A DNA stretch of 64,000 bases from Mycoplasmoides gallisepticum (GTDB lineage Bacteria > Bacillota_I > Bacilli_A > Mycoplasmatales > Mycoplasmoidaceae), in contig NZ_LS991952.1 of assembly GCF_900476085.1 (NCBI RefSeq), positions 62,001 to 126,000 of the forward strand. The letters are read 5' to 3'. Positions within the stretch are counted from its first letter, which is position 1; every line of letters begins with the position of its first letter. The translations under genes were made by a program, and so were the position numbers. A model generated the notes under the pieces. It was given only the letters and a program-made list of their open reading frames with translations, was not told the origin of the DNA and searched no databases. Positions 23,419-32,303 of this stretch are shown here, in pieces.

Positions 23419-24537
23419 GTGAAAGAACAAAATTATTATGAAATATTAGGTGTCAGCACTAATGCTTCTTCAAGTGATATTAAAAAAGCGTTCAGAAAAC
23501 TTGCAAAAAAATACCACCCTGATGTCAGTAGTGACCCCCAATCACTCGAACTGTTTCAAAAGATTAACGAAGCTTATGAAGTTTTAAGTGACGAGAAAAC
23601 ACGTAGGGACTACGATGAGTTCGAATTAGATCTTTATGACAGTGAGGATGATGTAGATGATTCAACTGAGTTTGTTGACACTAAAGATGTCTTTAGTAAG
23701 ATTTTTACAAACATCAAAAACAATCAGCAGACAACTTCAAAAGCCAATAAACCACCTTTTGGTTCTCAAGCTAGCAACACACCACCTTCTAGTTCAAATA
23801 AAACTGCCACCAAAACAGACCCTAATACACCTAAAAATTTATACACAATCTTAGGGGCAAATAAAAAAACTTCTGTTGACGAATTAAAACGGCTGTACAG
23901 TATTTTGAAATTAAAATACTCAACTAATCCCAAGACAGAAGCTAACGAATGGTTAAAAAAAGAGATCAAATGTGCTTATACGGTTTTATCAAACCATGAA
24001 AGCAAGGTTAAATATGATAAAACCGGGATCTTTAGCTTTGAAGGTGTGAGCCACCTAGGTGGCGTTTTTTCACGTACTAGACACTTACAAGAATTAGAAA
24101 AACGTCAGAAAAAATCTAAAGCAACAAACCAATCAACAGGCACTCGTAAGGTTAATAATAAGAAGAGTTCAATCCACAACGTGCCTTATAGCAGCCCTAA
24201 GGATCGTTCTGCTTCTTTTACTAAATTTAGCACCCCACAAGCACAAAAAAAATCTGCTTGACAAGCTGCTAAATTCGACATTAATATTGAAGATTTCTAT
24301 ACCAATGTTAATGTTGCAGATGATGAACTACTTTCACTACGTGAAGAAGTATTAGAACAAAAGAAAAAAAAGGAAGAAAAACACAACCAAGATCCTAATG
24401 CTAAAAAACAAACAGCTTTAGCTAGATTTAAAGAAAATCACCCAATCTTAAGTTCGGTTATTACTGGTCTATTGATTTCAGTTATTTTAACGGTTATTCT
24501 CGTTGTTATTATCGCTAAAACTGGTATAACTAAGTAA
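23419..24537 (+). CDS. DnaJ-like membrane protein with two J-like domains
   Basis: The 372-residue protein starts at a GTG behind a GAGGTGG ribosome-binding site; the J domain follows at once ([20 protein letters not shown]), with the HPD motif in YHPDVSSD that activates Hsp70. A Ser/Thr/Asn-rich linker leads to a second, degenerate J-like domain ([20 protein letters not shown], around residue 140) without HPD. After a basic linker comes one C-terminal transmembrane helix ([20 protein letters not shown]). There is no zinc-finger region, so this is not DnaJ itself. It may correspond to the DnaJ-like MG_002/MPN_002 proteins (from memory). I infer a DnaK co-chaperone tethered to the membrane. 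Confidence 0.8.
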
Positions 24538-24557
24538 CACCGAAAGATAAAGAAAAA

Positions 24558-25307
24558 ATGAACAAACAAGATATTATTGAACACGTAAATAACGATCATT
24601 TAGATACTTTAAATATCATCTATCGTCATTACGTAAAAAACCAAGCTGTCCAGACAATTAAGTTAATTGATCTGGATTTAGAAAAAATGATCGTTTTGGT
24701 TAATGACCAAAAGATCGAAATTCCTTTTGAAAGAAAAGTTAAAGATTTAAGTGAGATTAAGTACGTAATGATTGAGATGCATGAACGTGCTCAATATTTA
24801 CTTAATCTTGATAGTGTTCAAGAAGAATATAATCAGTTTTTTAAAAGTAACTTTAGAAGTATTCATTTAGCAACTAGAAATAAAGATAACGAATTAACAT
24901 GTAGTACAACAGTGTTGTACCGTAAAAACAACCAATTATATGTTTATTTAGCAAAAGTTGCTCAGCATTATCAAAACATCAGTTTTAACAATCAAAACTT
25001 AGGGGTTTTATTGATTGAAGATAGCGCTGTAGACAGATCTGAATATTTAAGAAAAACAGCGCAATATGTAGCAGATTTTGAACAAGTTAATGATCAAAAT
25101 TTAGTGAATGAATTGTTAGATAATTTAGCAAAAAATCCAGTGGAAACTAGAGTGGCTAATATGCTTAAAAAGTTTGCTGGATTTGTACTATTTGAAGTCA
25201 AGTTAAAAAAGGGTCGTGTGAACTTGGGATTTGGTAAAGCATATGATGTTGTCGATCATAAGTTAGTACCAATCAATATGACAGAAGAACATAAGATGGT
25301 TGATTAG
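24558..25307 (+). CDS. HugZ/HutZ-like haem oxygenase family protein
   Basis: This 249-residue protein has the layout of the HugZ family: an N-terminal DUF2470-like helix pair with IIEHVNNDHLDTL, then a split-barrel (pyridoxamine-phosphate-oxidase-like) domain containing HLATRNKDNELTCSTTVLY and VYLAKVAQHYQNI, and a C-terminal GRVNLGFGKAYDVVDHKLVPI. A His occurs near the C-terminus (EEHKMVD), where HugZ carries a haem-ligand His. Family members bind and degrade haem or related cofactors. Whether this one acts on haem, flavin or something else is open. It begins 20 nt after the J-domain gene and is probably co-transcribed with it. Confidence 0.72.
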   Translation: MNKQDIIEHVNNDHLDTLNIIYRHYVKNQAVQTIKLIDLDLEKMIVLVNDQKIEIPFERKVKDLSEIKYVMIEMHERAQYLLNLDSVQEEYNQFFKSNFRSIHLATRNKDNELTCSTTVLYRKNNQLYVYLAKVAQHYQNISFNNQNLGVLLIEDSAVDRSEYLRKTAQYVADFEQVNDQNLVNELLDNLAKNPVETRVANMLKKFAGFVLFEVKLKKGRVNLGFGKAYDVVDHKLVPINMTEEHKMVD

Positions 25308-25327
25308 TTAACCACGTTAAGATGAAC

Positions 25328-25358
25328 AAAATATCCCAAATTTGGGATATTTTTTATG
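25328..25358 (+). terminator. intrinsic terminator after the HugZ-like gene
   Basis: AAAATATCCCAAA is followed directly by its complement TTTGGGATATTTT and further T. The palindrome is perfect over 26 nt. It lies 20 nt past the stop codon. Confidence 0.8.
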
Positions 25359-25431
25359 TTTTATGGGGCTATCTTTAAAAAGCAAGCTATTTTTTTATTT
25401 AAAACTTTTATAAATAAGGACAAAAATTGTG

Positions 25432-25437
25432 TATAAT
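25432..25437 (+). promoter_or_regulatory. putative -10 box of the ZIP-like transporter gene
   Basis: TGTATAATTTTGG contains a perfect TATAAT 28 nt upstream of the start codon. TATAAATAAGGAC upstream may contribute. No metal-regulator operator could be recognised. Confidence 0.5.
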
Positions 25438-25465
25438 TTTGGTAATAGGATTCATAGATAATTAA

Positions 25466-26524
25466 ATGAACAATATCTTTATTACGCCACAAGCAGTGGG
25501 CGATAACACGAACCTTGCGATATTTATTAACTTATTAATTTATGTTGCTTTTTTATTAACAGTTCCAACACTGCTAATCTTTTGTTTAATGTTTATTAAA
25601 CCCAAGTTAAAACAAAACCAAATGTTTAATCTTTATGCATTTTCATCCGCATTATTATTAAGTATTGGAACATTAGGTCTATTGTTTGAAGCAACAGATG
25701 GGGCAACTTGGTTTGTCAACAACACCTTAAGTAGTTACACCGAGGTTAATCAAACCTTAATTAAGATTGCCATCATTGTTGGTGGGGCAATCTTAGGTCT
25801 GACACTAGTAATCTCATTCAGATTTTTGTACATCCACTTTACCAAACAAGATCATTGTAACCACACCCATGATCATTCTTTACACATCATGAACGAGGGT
25901 GAAGATGTACAACACAAGATGAAAGAACACAAACCTAATGTTAAAGCAGCTTGATTAGTAATCATCTTGTTATTATCACATCGAGCGATCGATGGTTTTA
26001 TCCTAGGGGGAACAGTTTCTTTATTAACCCTGAATCCAACTAAAATTAACCTTGGTTTTATTATTACCTTTAATCTCCATATTCTTGTTGAGGTTGTAAT
26101 TATTCATTACCGTCAGATCCAGTATGGTGAAAAAAGATTTAAAGCTGCACTTCACAACTTCTACACGACATTATTAATTATCCCAATAATGATAGTGGGA
26201 GCTTATTTAAACCGTTTCTTAAGAAACGTAGGTTGGATCATTCCATTAGTTAATGCTAGTGGTGGGGTAATCATCACCTTCTTAGCAGTTATTGAGTTAG
26301 TACCTGAATTTATTCATAACCGTTCGATGAAAACCGCAGACTGATATAAGATGTTAATCTCGTTTGCTTTTGGTTTGGTTTTTGCAATCTTAATCTTGTC
26401 AGTACACAACCTGTCTCATACTGAACATGATCACGGGGGTATGATGGATCATGATCATGACCACGGGCCAATAGCCCATTTGATTAGTCAAACAAAGAAC
26501 TTACTGCTTTACAAATTTAAATAA
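25466..26524 (+). CDS. ZIP-family-like metal transporter
   Basis: The 352-residue protein has about eight transmembrane segments with a His-rich loop after the third (DHCNHTHDHSLH), the topology of ZIP zinc/iron/manganese importers. TM4 contains HRAIDG, like the family's H-N-x-P-E-G, and TM5 contains HILVE, matching HxxxE; in ZIP proteins these residues form the binuclear metal site. A second His/Asp-rich segment (TEHDHGGMMDHDHDHG) is at the C-terminus. TGA at 25952 and 26342 encode Trp. The metal cannot be read from sequence. Its last 24 nt overlap the convergent gene. Confidence 0.75.
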
Positions 26525-27316
26525 CTCTTTATATTTCTTATTTAGTTTGTAAAAACTTAACGGGTTGAACCCATTTGTTTTGAAAAAAGAGCTTTTGCGA
26601 TTGATCTCAAAAGTAACACCTCTTTTTACGATCCGTTTAACAAACTCTAAGTTGTGTTCGAAATAATACCAAAGATATTCTTGATGATTATGTGCAATCA
26701 TCTTGTTTAAGAAAGCAATATTTTGATCTTCTAGTTCAACTTTGTATCTTCTTAATTTGGGATCAAATAATTCTGGTTCATTAATTGAACTCACAAATTT
26801 AAGATATTGGTAAGCACGATCTTGATCTAGGTGTTGAAACAACAGATCAAAGTAAGCTAATTCACCATGAGGTGAAAGACTTAAAGGGATGATATCCTTC
26901 TTATAAAAAACCGTGTTAACAAAATCAAGGTTTTCGCAAATAAGATTTTTAAATTTAACAGGTTTGTAAAGTTTTTGATAACGCTTTAGGTTTCAAAAAT
27001 ATAGTTTTTGTTCACCTAGGTTTTGCTTTAAGACACTAATCAACTGTTCATCAAGTTCGTTTCTGACATCAAAAATATAATAAAAATCGGTTTCAATTAA
27101 ATTTTCCTTAAAAAGGTAATTTAATCCGTTTGCAAAGTTATCAAACTTTTGCTTATGAACTATTGTTGGATCTAAATTGTTTTTTTCAACAATCTCATTG
27201 GTTAGATCAACTGATTGATCTAATAAAACGATTAATTTTTCGTTTTTTAAATAATCTAATGTCCGTTGTAAATTGTTGGCACAATTTCTTAAATACAAAA
27301 CCGTTGTCAGTGTCAT
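26501..27316 (-). CDS. possible GT-A-fold glycosyltransferase
   Basis: This 271-residue soluble protein begins MTLTTVLYLRNCANNLQRTL and continues with LIVLLDQSVDLTNEIVEKNN and YYIFDVRNELDE. These resemble the N-terminal strand, the nucleotide-sugar contact region (canonical DDGSTD) and the DxD of family 2 glycosyltransferases. The match is weak and the DxD is not perfect, so function is uncertain. A TGA near 26990 is Trp. It is convergent with the ZIP-like gene and divergent from ptsI. Confidence 0.5.
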
Positions 27317-27352
27317 TTATATTCGTTCATTTTCGATTATTTTAGCTTAAAA

Positions 27353-27371
27353 TATAATAAAAAAATATAAT
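27353..27371 (+). promoter_or_regulatory. putative ptsI promoter, two -10-like boxes
   Basis: TATAAT occurs twice, at 27353 and 27366, about 45 and 32 nt upstream of the ptsI ATG. The region is almost pure A/T, so chance matches are possible. Confidence 0.45.
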
Positions 27372-27402
27372 ACTAATATTAGTTTAATAAGACATTTTAA
27401 TT

Positions 27403-29139
27403 ATGAAAAAATACGAAGGTATTGGTGCTTCAAATGGAGTAGCGATAGCTAAAGCTTACGTGCTTAAAGCTCCGGTTTTTAATTTTGACAACAATAAGAT
27501 TAAACCAACTGAAGTAGAAGAAACAATCACTAAAATTAAGCAAGCTTTTGATAAAAGCTCTGAACAATTAAGAGAGTTAAGAACGATCGCACTAAAAAAC
27601 TTAGGTGAAGAGATTGCGGTCGTTTTTGATGGTCACATTAACATCGTTAATGATCCCATGTTGTTTGATCAGATCTCACAAGAAGTTAAGGACCATTTAG
27701 CAAACGCGCCAACAGCGGTTTCTAAAATTTATGATCAAACCAAAGCGATGTTTGAAGGGATTGAAGATGCTTATCTTAAAGAAAGAGCTTCTGATATTGG
27801 TGATGTTAAAAAACGGATCTTATCTAACTTATTAAATGTTGCGTTGCCAGATCTATTAGCAATTAACCACGAAGTGATTATTATTGCTGATGATCTGACA
27901 CCATCTGAAACTTCGTTATTAAATAAACAATACGTTAAAGGGTTTGCTACTAATATTGGTGGGAGAACTTCACACTCAGCGATTATGGCTAGAACACTAG
28001 AAATTCCTGCTGTATTGAGTTTAAAAACAATTACTGAAACACTTAAACACGATCAATTGATCTGTATTGATGGAAGTAAAGGTGTTGTTTATAGTGATCT
28101 AAGTGAAGCTGATATTACCACTCTTAAACAAGATCAACAAAGATATAACGAAAGTCAAGCTAAACTTAAGAAATACTTACCACCTAAAGCTGTAACACTA
28201 GATGGTCATGAAACGATCGTAGCAGTTAATATTGGTAAACCAATCGACCTATTAAAAGGTAATGATTATGGTGCTAAGGGTGTGGGGTTATTTAGAACTG
28301 AATTCTTATATATGGATTCAGCTAACTGACCGGATGAAGAAACTCAATTTAATGCTTACAAGCAAGCATTAGATTATGCGAATAATGAAACAGTAATTAT
28401 TAGAACATTGGATATTGGTGGGGATAAGAAATTAAATTATTACCAATTCCCAGAAGAGATGAACCCATTCTTAGGGTTTAGAGCGATCCGTTTTACCAAC
28501 CAAAATCCAGATATTTTTAAAGCACAATTAAGAGCATTACTACGTGCTGCTAAATTTGGTAGTTTAGGAATCATGTTCCCAATGATTGCTAATCTAGAAG
28601 AGTTATTCAAAGCCAAAGAGATTCTAGAAGAAGCTAAAAAAGAATTAGATCAACGTAAGGTTGAATATGGCAAGCCATTAGTGGGAATTATGATCGAAAT
28701 TCCATCAGCTGCAGTGATGAGTGATGTTTTGGCTAAATATGTTGATTTCTTCTCAATCGGAACGAATGATATGATCCAATATTCGTTTGCCGTTGACCGA
28801 ATGTCTAAAGATGTAAACTATCTATACCAACCACTTAATCCAGCTTTATTAAGAATTGTGAAGATGACAATCGATGGTGGGTTAAAGCACAATGTGTGAA
28901 CTGGAATGTGTGGTGAGATGGCGGGTGAACCATTAGCAATTCCAATCCTATTAGGAATGGGCTTGAAAGAGTTTTCAATGTCGGCTTCTTCAATGCTTAA
29001 AGCAAAAGAATTGATAAACAACTTAAAATATTCTGATTGTAAAGAATTAGTTAACCGAGTAATTAATTTGGAAAGTCAAGAAGAAGTTGTCAAAAAAGTT
29101 AAGGAATTTTTAGCTAAAAATAACCTAAGTGTTGCTTAA
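27403..29139 (+). CDS. ptsI: PTS enzyme I (phosphoenolpyruvate-protein phosphotransferase)
   Basis: Enzyme I takes phosphate from PEP and passes it to HPr, the first step of PTS sugar uptake. The 578-residue protein has the active-site His in GGRTSHSAIMAR (around residue 190), the PEP-binding barrel with LFRTEFLYM, SIGTNDMIQYSFAVDR and the catalytic Cys region MCGEMAGEP. The length is standard. TGA codons at 28327 and 28897 are Trp. In M. genitalium ptsI (MG_429) also lies beside a sigma-like gene, as here. Confidence 0.96.
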
Positions 29140-29219
29140 CAAAAAGTCGCTAAAAAATAGAGAGCAATAATCTTCAGTTTTAATCATAATTATCTTGTGA
29201 AAGTTAGCAACAAGAAATT

Positions 29220-29765
29220 ATGATTAATTTATTAGATATAAACAAAGTCATCGACAAATACTACTGATATGCATTTAAAATAGCTAGTAAAGTGTTTTAC
29301 AACTACTATTCTTCTTTACCTTTTGAATCTGCTGATCTACATCAGATCTCTGCACTAGCGATCATGGATGGGTACAACCGATTTGATTCCAAGAAGAATA
29401 ATAATTTTGATGGTTACATAAAAAAGTATGTTTCTTTATATATTATCAGCACGTTTAAAAAAGAAACTACCAATAAAAGAAAACTGTTAAATAACAGTTC
29501 AGAAAAAGACAATACCACTCCAATCTGTCACAAAACTCCAGAGTACTATCTCAAACTAGATGAGTTTAGAACTGAGATTAAAAAAGTCTTAAGAAAGTTC
29601 AGGCCAAATCAACGTAAGATCATTATGGAGTTTTTACAAGGTAGTCGGATCTGTGATATCGTAAAAGAGCTTAAGACTAACAAACATAAAGTTAGTTATG
29701 TGATTACGAAATTTAAAAATGAAATCATTAAAAATGATTTAATAAAGAACAGTTTAAATTATTAA
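29220..29765 (+). CDS. sigma-70-like protein, candidate alternative sigma factor
   Basis: The start at 29220 is upstream of an in-frame TGA (29265) and gives 181 residues. The N-terminal half resembles sigma region 2: YYWYAFKIASKVFYN, then DLHQISALAIMDGYNRF and FDGYIKKYVSLYIISTFKKE. The C-terminal half resembles region 4 with a helix-turn-helix: FRPNQRKIIMEFLQGSRICD, then DIVKELKTNKHKVSYVITKF. Its size and place next to ptsI match MG_428 of M. genitalium, described as sigma-20 and controlling recombination genes (from memory). Identification rests on motif shape and synteny, not on a profile search. Confidence 0.6.
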
Positions 29766-30060
29766 TAATCTCGATTAAAATAAAAATGATCTATGAAAAG
29801 CTAGCGATGATTAGTTTGATTGGCTAATTGGTAATAAAATTACTAGTGATCAGTAGTTATTATCTAGTTTTTAGCAAGTAACAAATTTACTAAAAACGGT
29901 TTTTGTGCAATTGTTAGTAAATTATTTAAGCAATTATTGAACCCATTAGTAAATAATAAAAGCCACTTAGTGCAGTTTAACCAACTTATTTAAGGTCAAT
30001 AGTAGATTATCTTGATTGGTCATCGAATCCGGGGTCTTTGATCATCTAGGATCGTTAAAA
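29766..30060. other. non-coding stretch, no gene recognised
   Basis: No reading frame of useful length and no tRNA, RNase P, SRP or tmRNA signature was found between the sigma-like gene and the hairpins at 30065. The base composition is slightly less A/T-extreme around 30020-30055 (TCGAATCCGGGGTC), which leaves room for a small RNA, but none is demonstrated. Confidence 0.4.
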
Positions 30061-30064
30061 TATC

Positions 30065-30130
30065 AGTAAAAGTAGGGGTGTGTTCCCTATTTTTACTTTC
30101 TAAGTTAATTTTAGTTACCTAGATTAACTT
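30065..30130 (+). terminator. two consecutive hairpins before rpsO promoter
   Basis: AGTAAAAGTAGGG and CCCTATTTTTACT form a 13-bp stem (one G-U) with a 7-nt loop at 30065-30097. AAGTTAAT and ATTAACTT at 30102-30130 form a second stem. The first is followed by only a short T run, so it may be a weak terminator or the 3' end of an upstream RNA. Confidence 0.45.
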
Positions 30131-30148
30131 TGAAATCTAATTGTATGG

Positions 30149-30154
30149 TATAAT
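30149..30154 (+). promoter_or_regulatory. putative rpsO -10 box
   Basis: GTATGGTATAATTTTAAT contains TATAAT preceded by TGG. It lies 45 nt ahead of the rpsO ATG. A clear CGGAG Shine-Dalgarno sequence lies between. Confidence 0.6.
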
Positions 30155-30199
30155 TTTAATGATGTTCTCAATATCACACTAATTTTTTCGGAGTAATAA

Positions 30200-30472
30200 A
30201 TGGCATTATCAAAAGATAAAAAGACTGAAATCATCAAGAAATTCCAAAAAAATGACGCAGATGTTGGCAGTGTTTTTGTTCAAGTAGCTGTTTTAACAGA
30301 AGAAATTAAGTTATTAACAGAACACCTACTTAAAAACAAAAAAGACTTCATTTCAAAGCGCGGTCTTTATACGAAAGTTTCAAAACGCAAGAATCTGTTA
30401 AATTATTTAAAACAAAACGATTTGAACGCTTATAGAAACTTGATTTCAGAACTAGAATTAAGACATTCTTAA
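30200..30472 (+). CDS. rpsO: 30S ribosomal protein S15
   Basis: The 90-residue S15 has its usual length and the motif GSVFVQVAVLTEEIKLLTEHL followed by FISKRGLYTKVSKRKNLLNYL, which binds the 16S three-way junction. It has its own promoter and is followed by a strong terminator, so it appears to be a single-gene unit. In M. genitalium rpsO (MG_424) is likewise next to an RNase J-like gene. Confidence 0.96.
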   Translation: MALSKDKKTEIIKKFQKNDADVGSVFVQVAVLTEEIKLLTEHLLKNKKDFISKRGLYTKVSKRKNLLNYLKQNDLNAYRNLISELELRHS

Positions 30473-30492
30473 TTTGCTAATAAAGAAATAAA

Positions 30493-30516
30493 GCACACAA
30501 ATTTGTGTGCCTTTTT
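30493..30516 (+). terminator. rpsO terminator
   Basis: GCACACAAATTTGTGTGC is a perfect palindrome followed by CTTTTTTG. It lies 20 nt after the stop codon. Confidence 0.88.
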
Positions 30517-30553
30517 TGTTTTTATTGATATATTCATATTAATTATTAACAAT

Positions 30554-32284
30554 ATGGCTAAAATTAATTTTTTCACGCTAGGCGGACAGGACGAACAGGG
30601 AAAGAACTGTTCTGTTCTAGAAGTCAATGATGATATCTATTTATTTAATGCAGGGAGTTTGGTACCAATCAACAGTCTATTAGGTGTTGAACAACTAATC
30701 CCTGATTATTCATATATCGTCAATCATAAAAAGAAGGTTAAAGGTTTATTTATCGGTTATCCTTCACAATCAAACTTAGGTTCATTACTTTATTTATTAA
30801 AATCATTAAAACCCCAAACATTAACTGTTTATACTTCATTAATCGGTAAAACGATTATTGAAAGTATTATGGACAAACAACGCAACTTTGAGCCATATAA
30901 AAAACATGTCAATATCGTTGTTCTAAACCCATTAAAAGAGTTTAAGATCAATGACAGTGTTAGTGTCATTCCGTTTAGGGTATTTTCATCAATCCCTTAT
31001 AGTTATGGTTTTTGTTTATCAACTCAAGATGGGATGATCGTTTATATCGATGATTTCATCTTGGTTAATGATAAGAACAAGACATTCAGTTCAGATCTAA
31101 TGGATCTGAGAATGTTAATTACTAATAAAAAGGTTCTATTATTAATTGTTGGTGCTGGACAAGTGGGTAAACATATTAGTAATACCAGTCCCAACCACCG
31201 CTCAAAGCAAGCAATTGAAAAGTTCATGAACGATTGCAAAGGGCGAAGTATTATTGCTTGTTATGACGATAATGTTTATGCGATGTTTACGGCAGCTACG
31301 ATTGCTAGAAAACAACAAAGACCATTTATCGTTTATAGTCAAGCATCAATTAACTTATTTAATACGATTATTAAGAAGAATATGTTTAATTCTCGAGATT
31401 TGCAAACGATGCCAATCAGCGAGATGAACAACGTTAAAGATGCGATTATTGTCGTAGCTAACACTCCGCACAATTTATACAACCAGTTAGCAAAGATTGC
31501 TACTGGTGAAGATAAACGCTTAAAACTAGATTCAGAAGATCGTTTTATCTTATTAACCCCTAAGATTGCAGGGTTTGAGAGTTATGAAGCTAAGATCTTA
31601 GATGAGATTGCGCGTTGTGATGTGATCTATAAGCGGCTTAATTCTGAAGTTTTACCAATTAAAGCTTCAAATGAAGATCATAAGTTTTTAGTTAACTTAC
31701 TAAGACCACAATATGCAGTACCAATCCAAGGTCTATATAAAGAGTTTGTTAAATACCTTGAAGTGGTTAACCAAACTGGTAATTTCAAAGAGCACCAAAA
31801 ACCAATCTTACTTTATAATGGTGAGATCTTAAGTTTTGTTAATGGGAAATTAACAAATAAACATGAAGAATTACATTTAAATTCAAAGTGTATTGATACT
31901 GCTGGAGTTCAAGATGTTAAATCGATGATCTTATCTGAGCGATTCCAAATGGGTTGTAATGGTGTTGTTGTTTTAGCGATGTATTTCTCAACCAAAAAGA
32001 TGGAATTCTTAGATGCAATCGATATCCAAACTTATGGTGTTAGTGATGAAGCAGTTAAATTAAACGAAGCGATCCAAAAATGTAAAACTCAAATTAAAAC
32101 GATGCAAATTACGTTCATCACAGATATCAAAGATCGAATCGAAAAGAATATGAAAAAACGGATTACGATGAACGATTACACCCAATTCAAAAAGACGATA
32201 AGAAAATTGGTAGGTAAGATCTTTGAAAAGAGCTTATTTAAGAATGCAGCGGTAATAACTAGTGTTGTTGAATTAGAAAACTAA
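30554..32284 (+). CDS. RNase J-like protein lacking the metal-binding motif
   Basis: The 576-residue protein has the RNase J/beta-CASP layout: GGQDEQGKN at the start, a beta-CASP-like middle (around residues 210-370), and a C-terminal dimerisation-type domain. The metal site is missing. Where RNase J has HxHxDH followed by IGG, this protein reads GYPSQSNLGSL, and the later VHVSGHA-type motif reads PIKASNEDHK. It is therefore probably not a nuclease by itself and may act as a structural partner of the active RNase J (compare RNase J2 and the MG_423 neighbour of rpsO). The ATG at 30554 is preferred because an earlier start would lie inside the rpsO terminator. Confidence 0.8.
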   Translation: MAKINFFTLGGQDEQGKNCSVLEVNDDIYLFNAGSLVPINSLLGVEQLIPDYSYIVNHKKKVKGLFIGYPSQSNLGSLLYLLKSLKPQTLTVYTSLIGKTIIESIMDKQRNFEPYKKHVNIVVLNPLKEFKINDSVSVIPFRVFSSIPYSYGFCLSTQDGMIVYIDDFILVNDKNKTFSSDLMDLRMLITNKKVLLLIVGAGQVGKHISNTSPNHRSKQAIEKFMNDCKGRSIIACYDDNVYAMFTAATIARKQQRPFIVYSQASINLFNTIIKKNMFNSRDLQTMPISEMNNVKDAIIVVANTPHNLYNQLAKIATGEDKRLKLDSEDRFILLTPKIAGFESYEAKILDEIARCDVIYKRLNSEVLPIKASNEDHKFLVNLLRPQYAVPIQGLYKEFVKYLEVVNQTGNFKEHQKPILLYNGEILSFVNGKLTNKHEELHLNSKCIDTAGVQDVKSMILSERFQMGCNGVVVLAMYFSTKKMEFLDAIDIQTYGVSDEAVKLNEAIQKCKTQIKTMQITFITDIKDRIEKNMKKRITMNDYTQFKKTIRKLVGKIFEKSLFKNAAVITSVVELEN

Positions 32285-32303
32285 GGATAGAATATTTAAC
32301 AAT

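Noticed and set aside
30000-30060. A tRNA-like TCGAATCC stretch near 30025
   Set aside because: No cloverleaf, acceptor stem or anticodon arm could be built around it.
30503-30553. Earlier in-frame start for the RNase J-like protein
   Set aside because: It would place the start codon inside the rpsO terminator and add a hydrophobic stretch absent from the family; the ATG at 30554 fits better.
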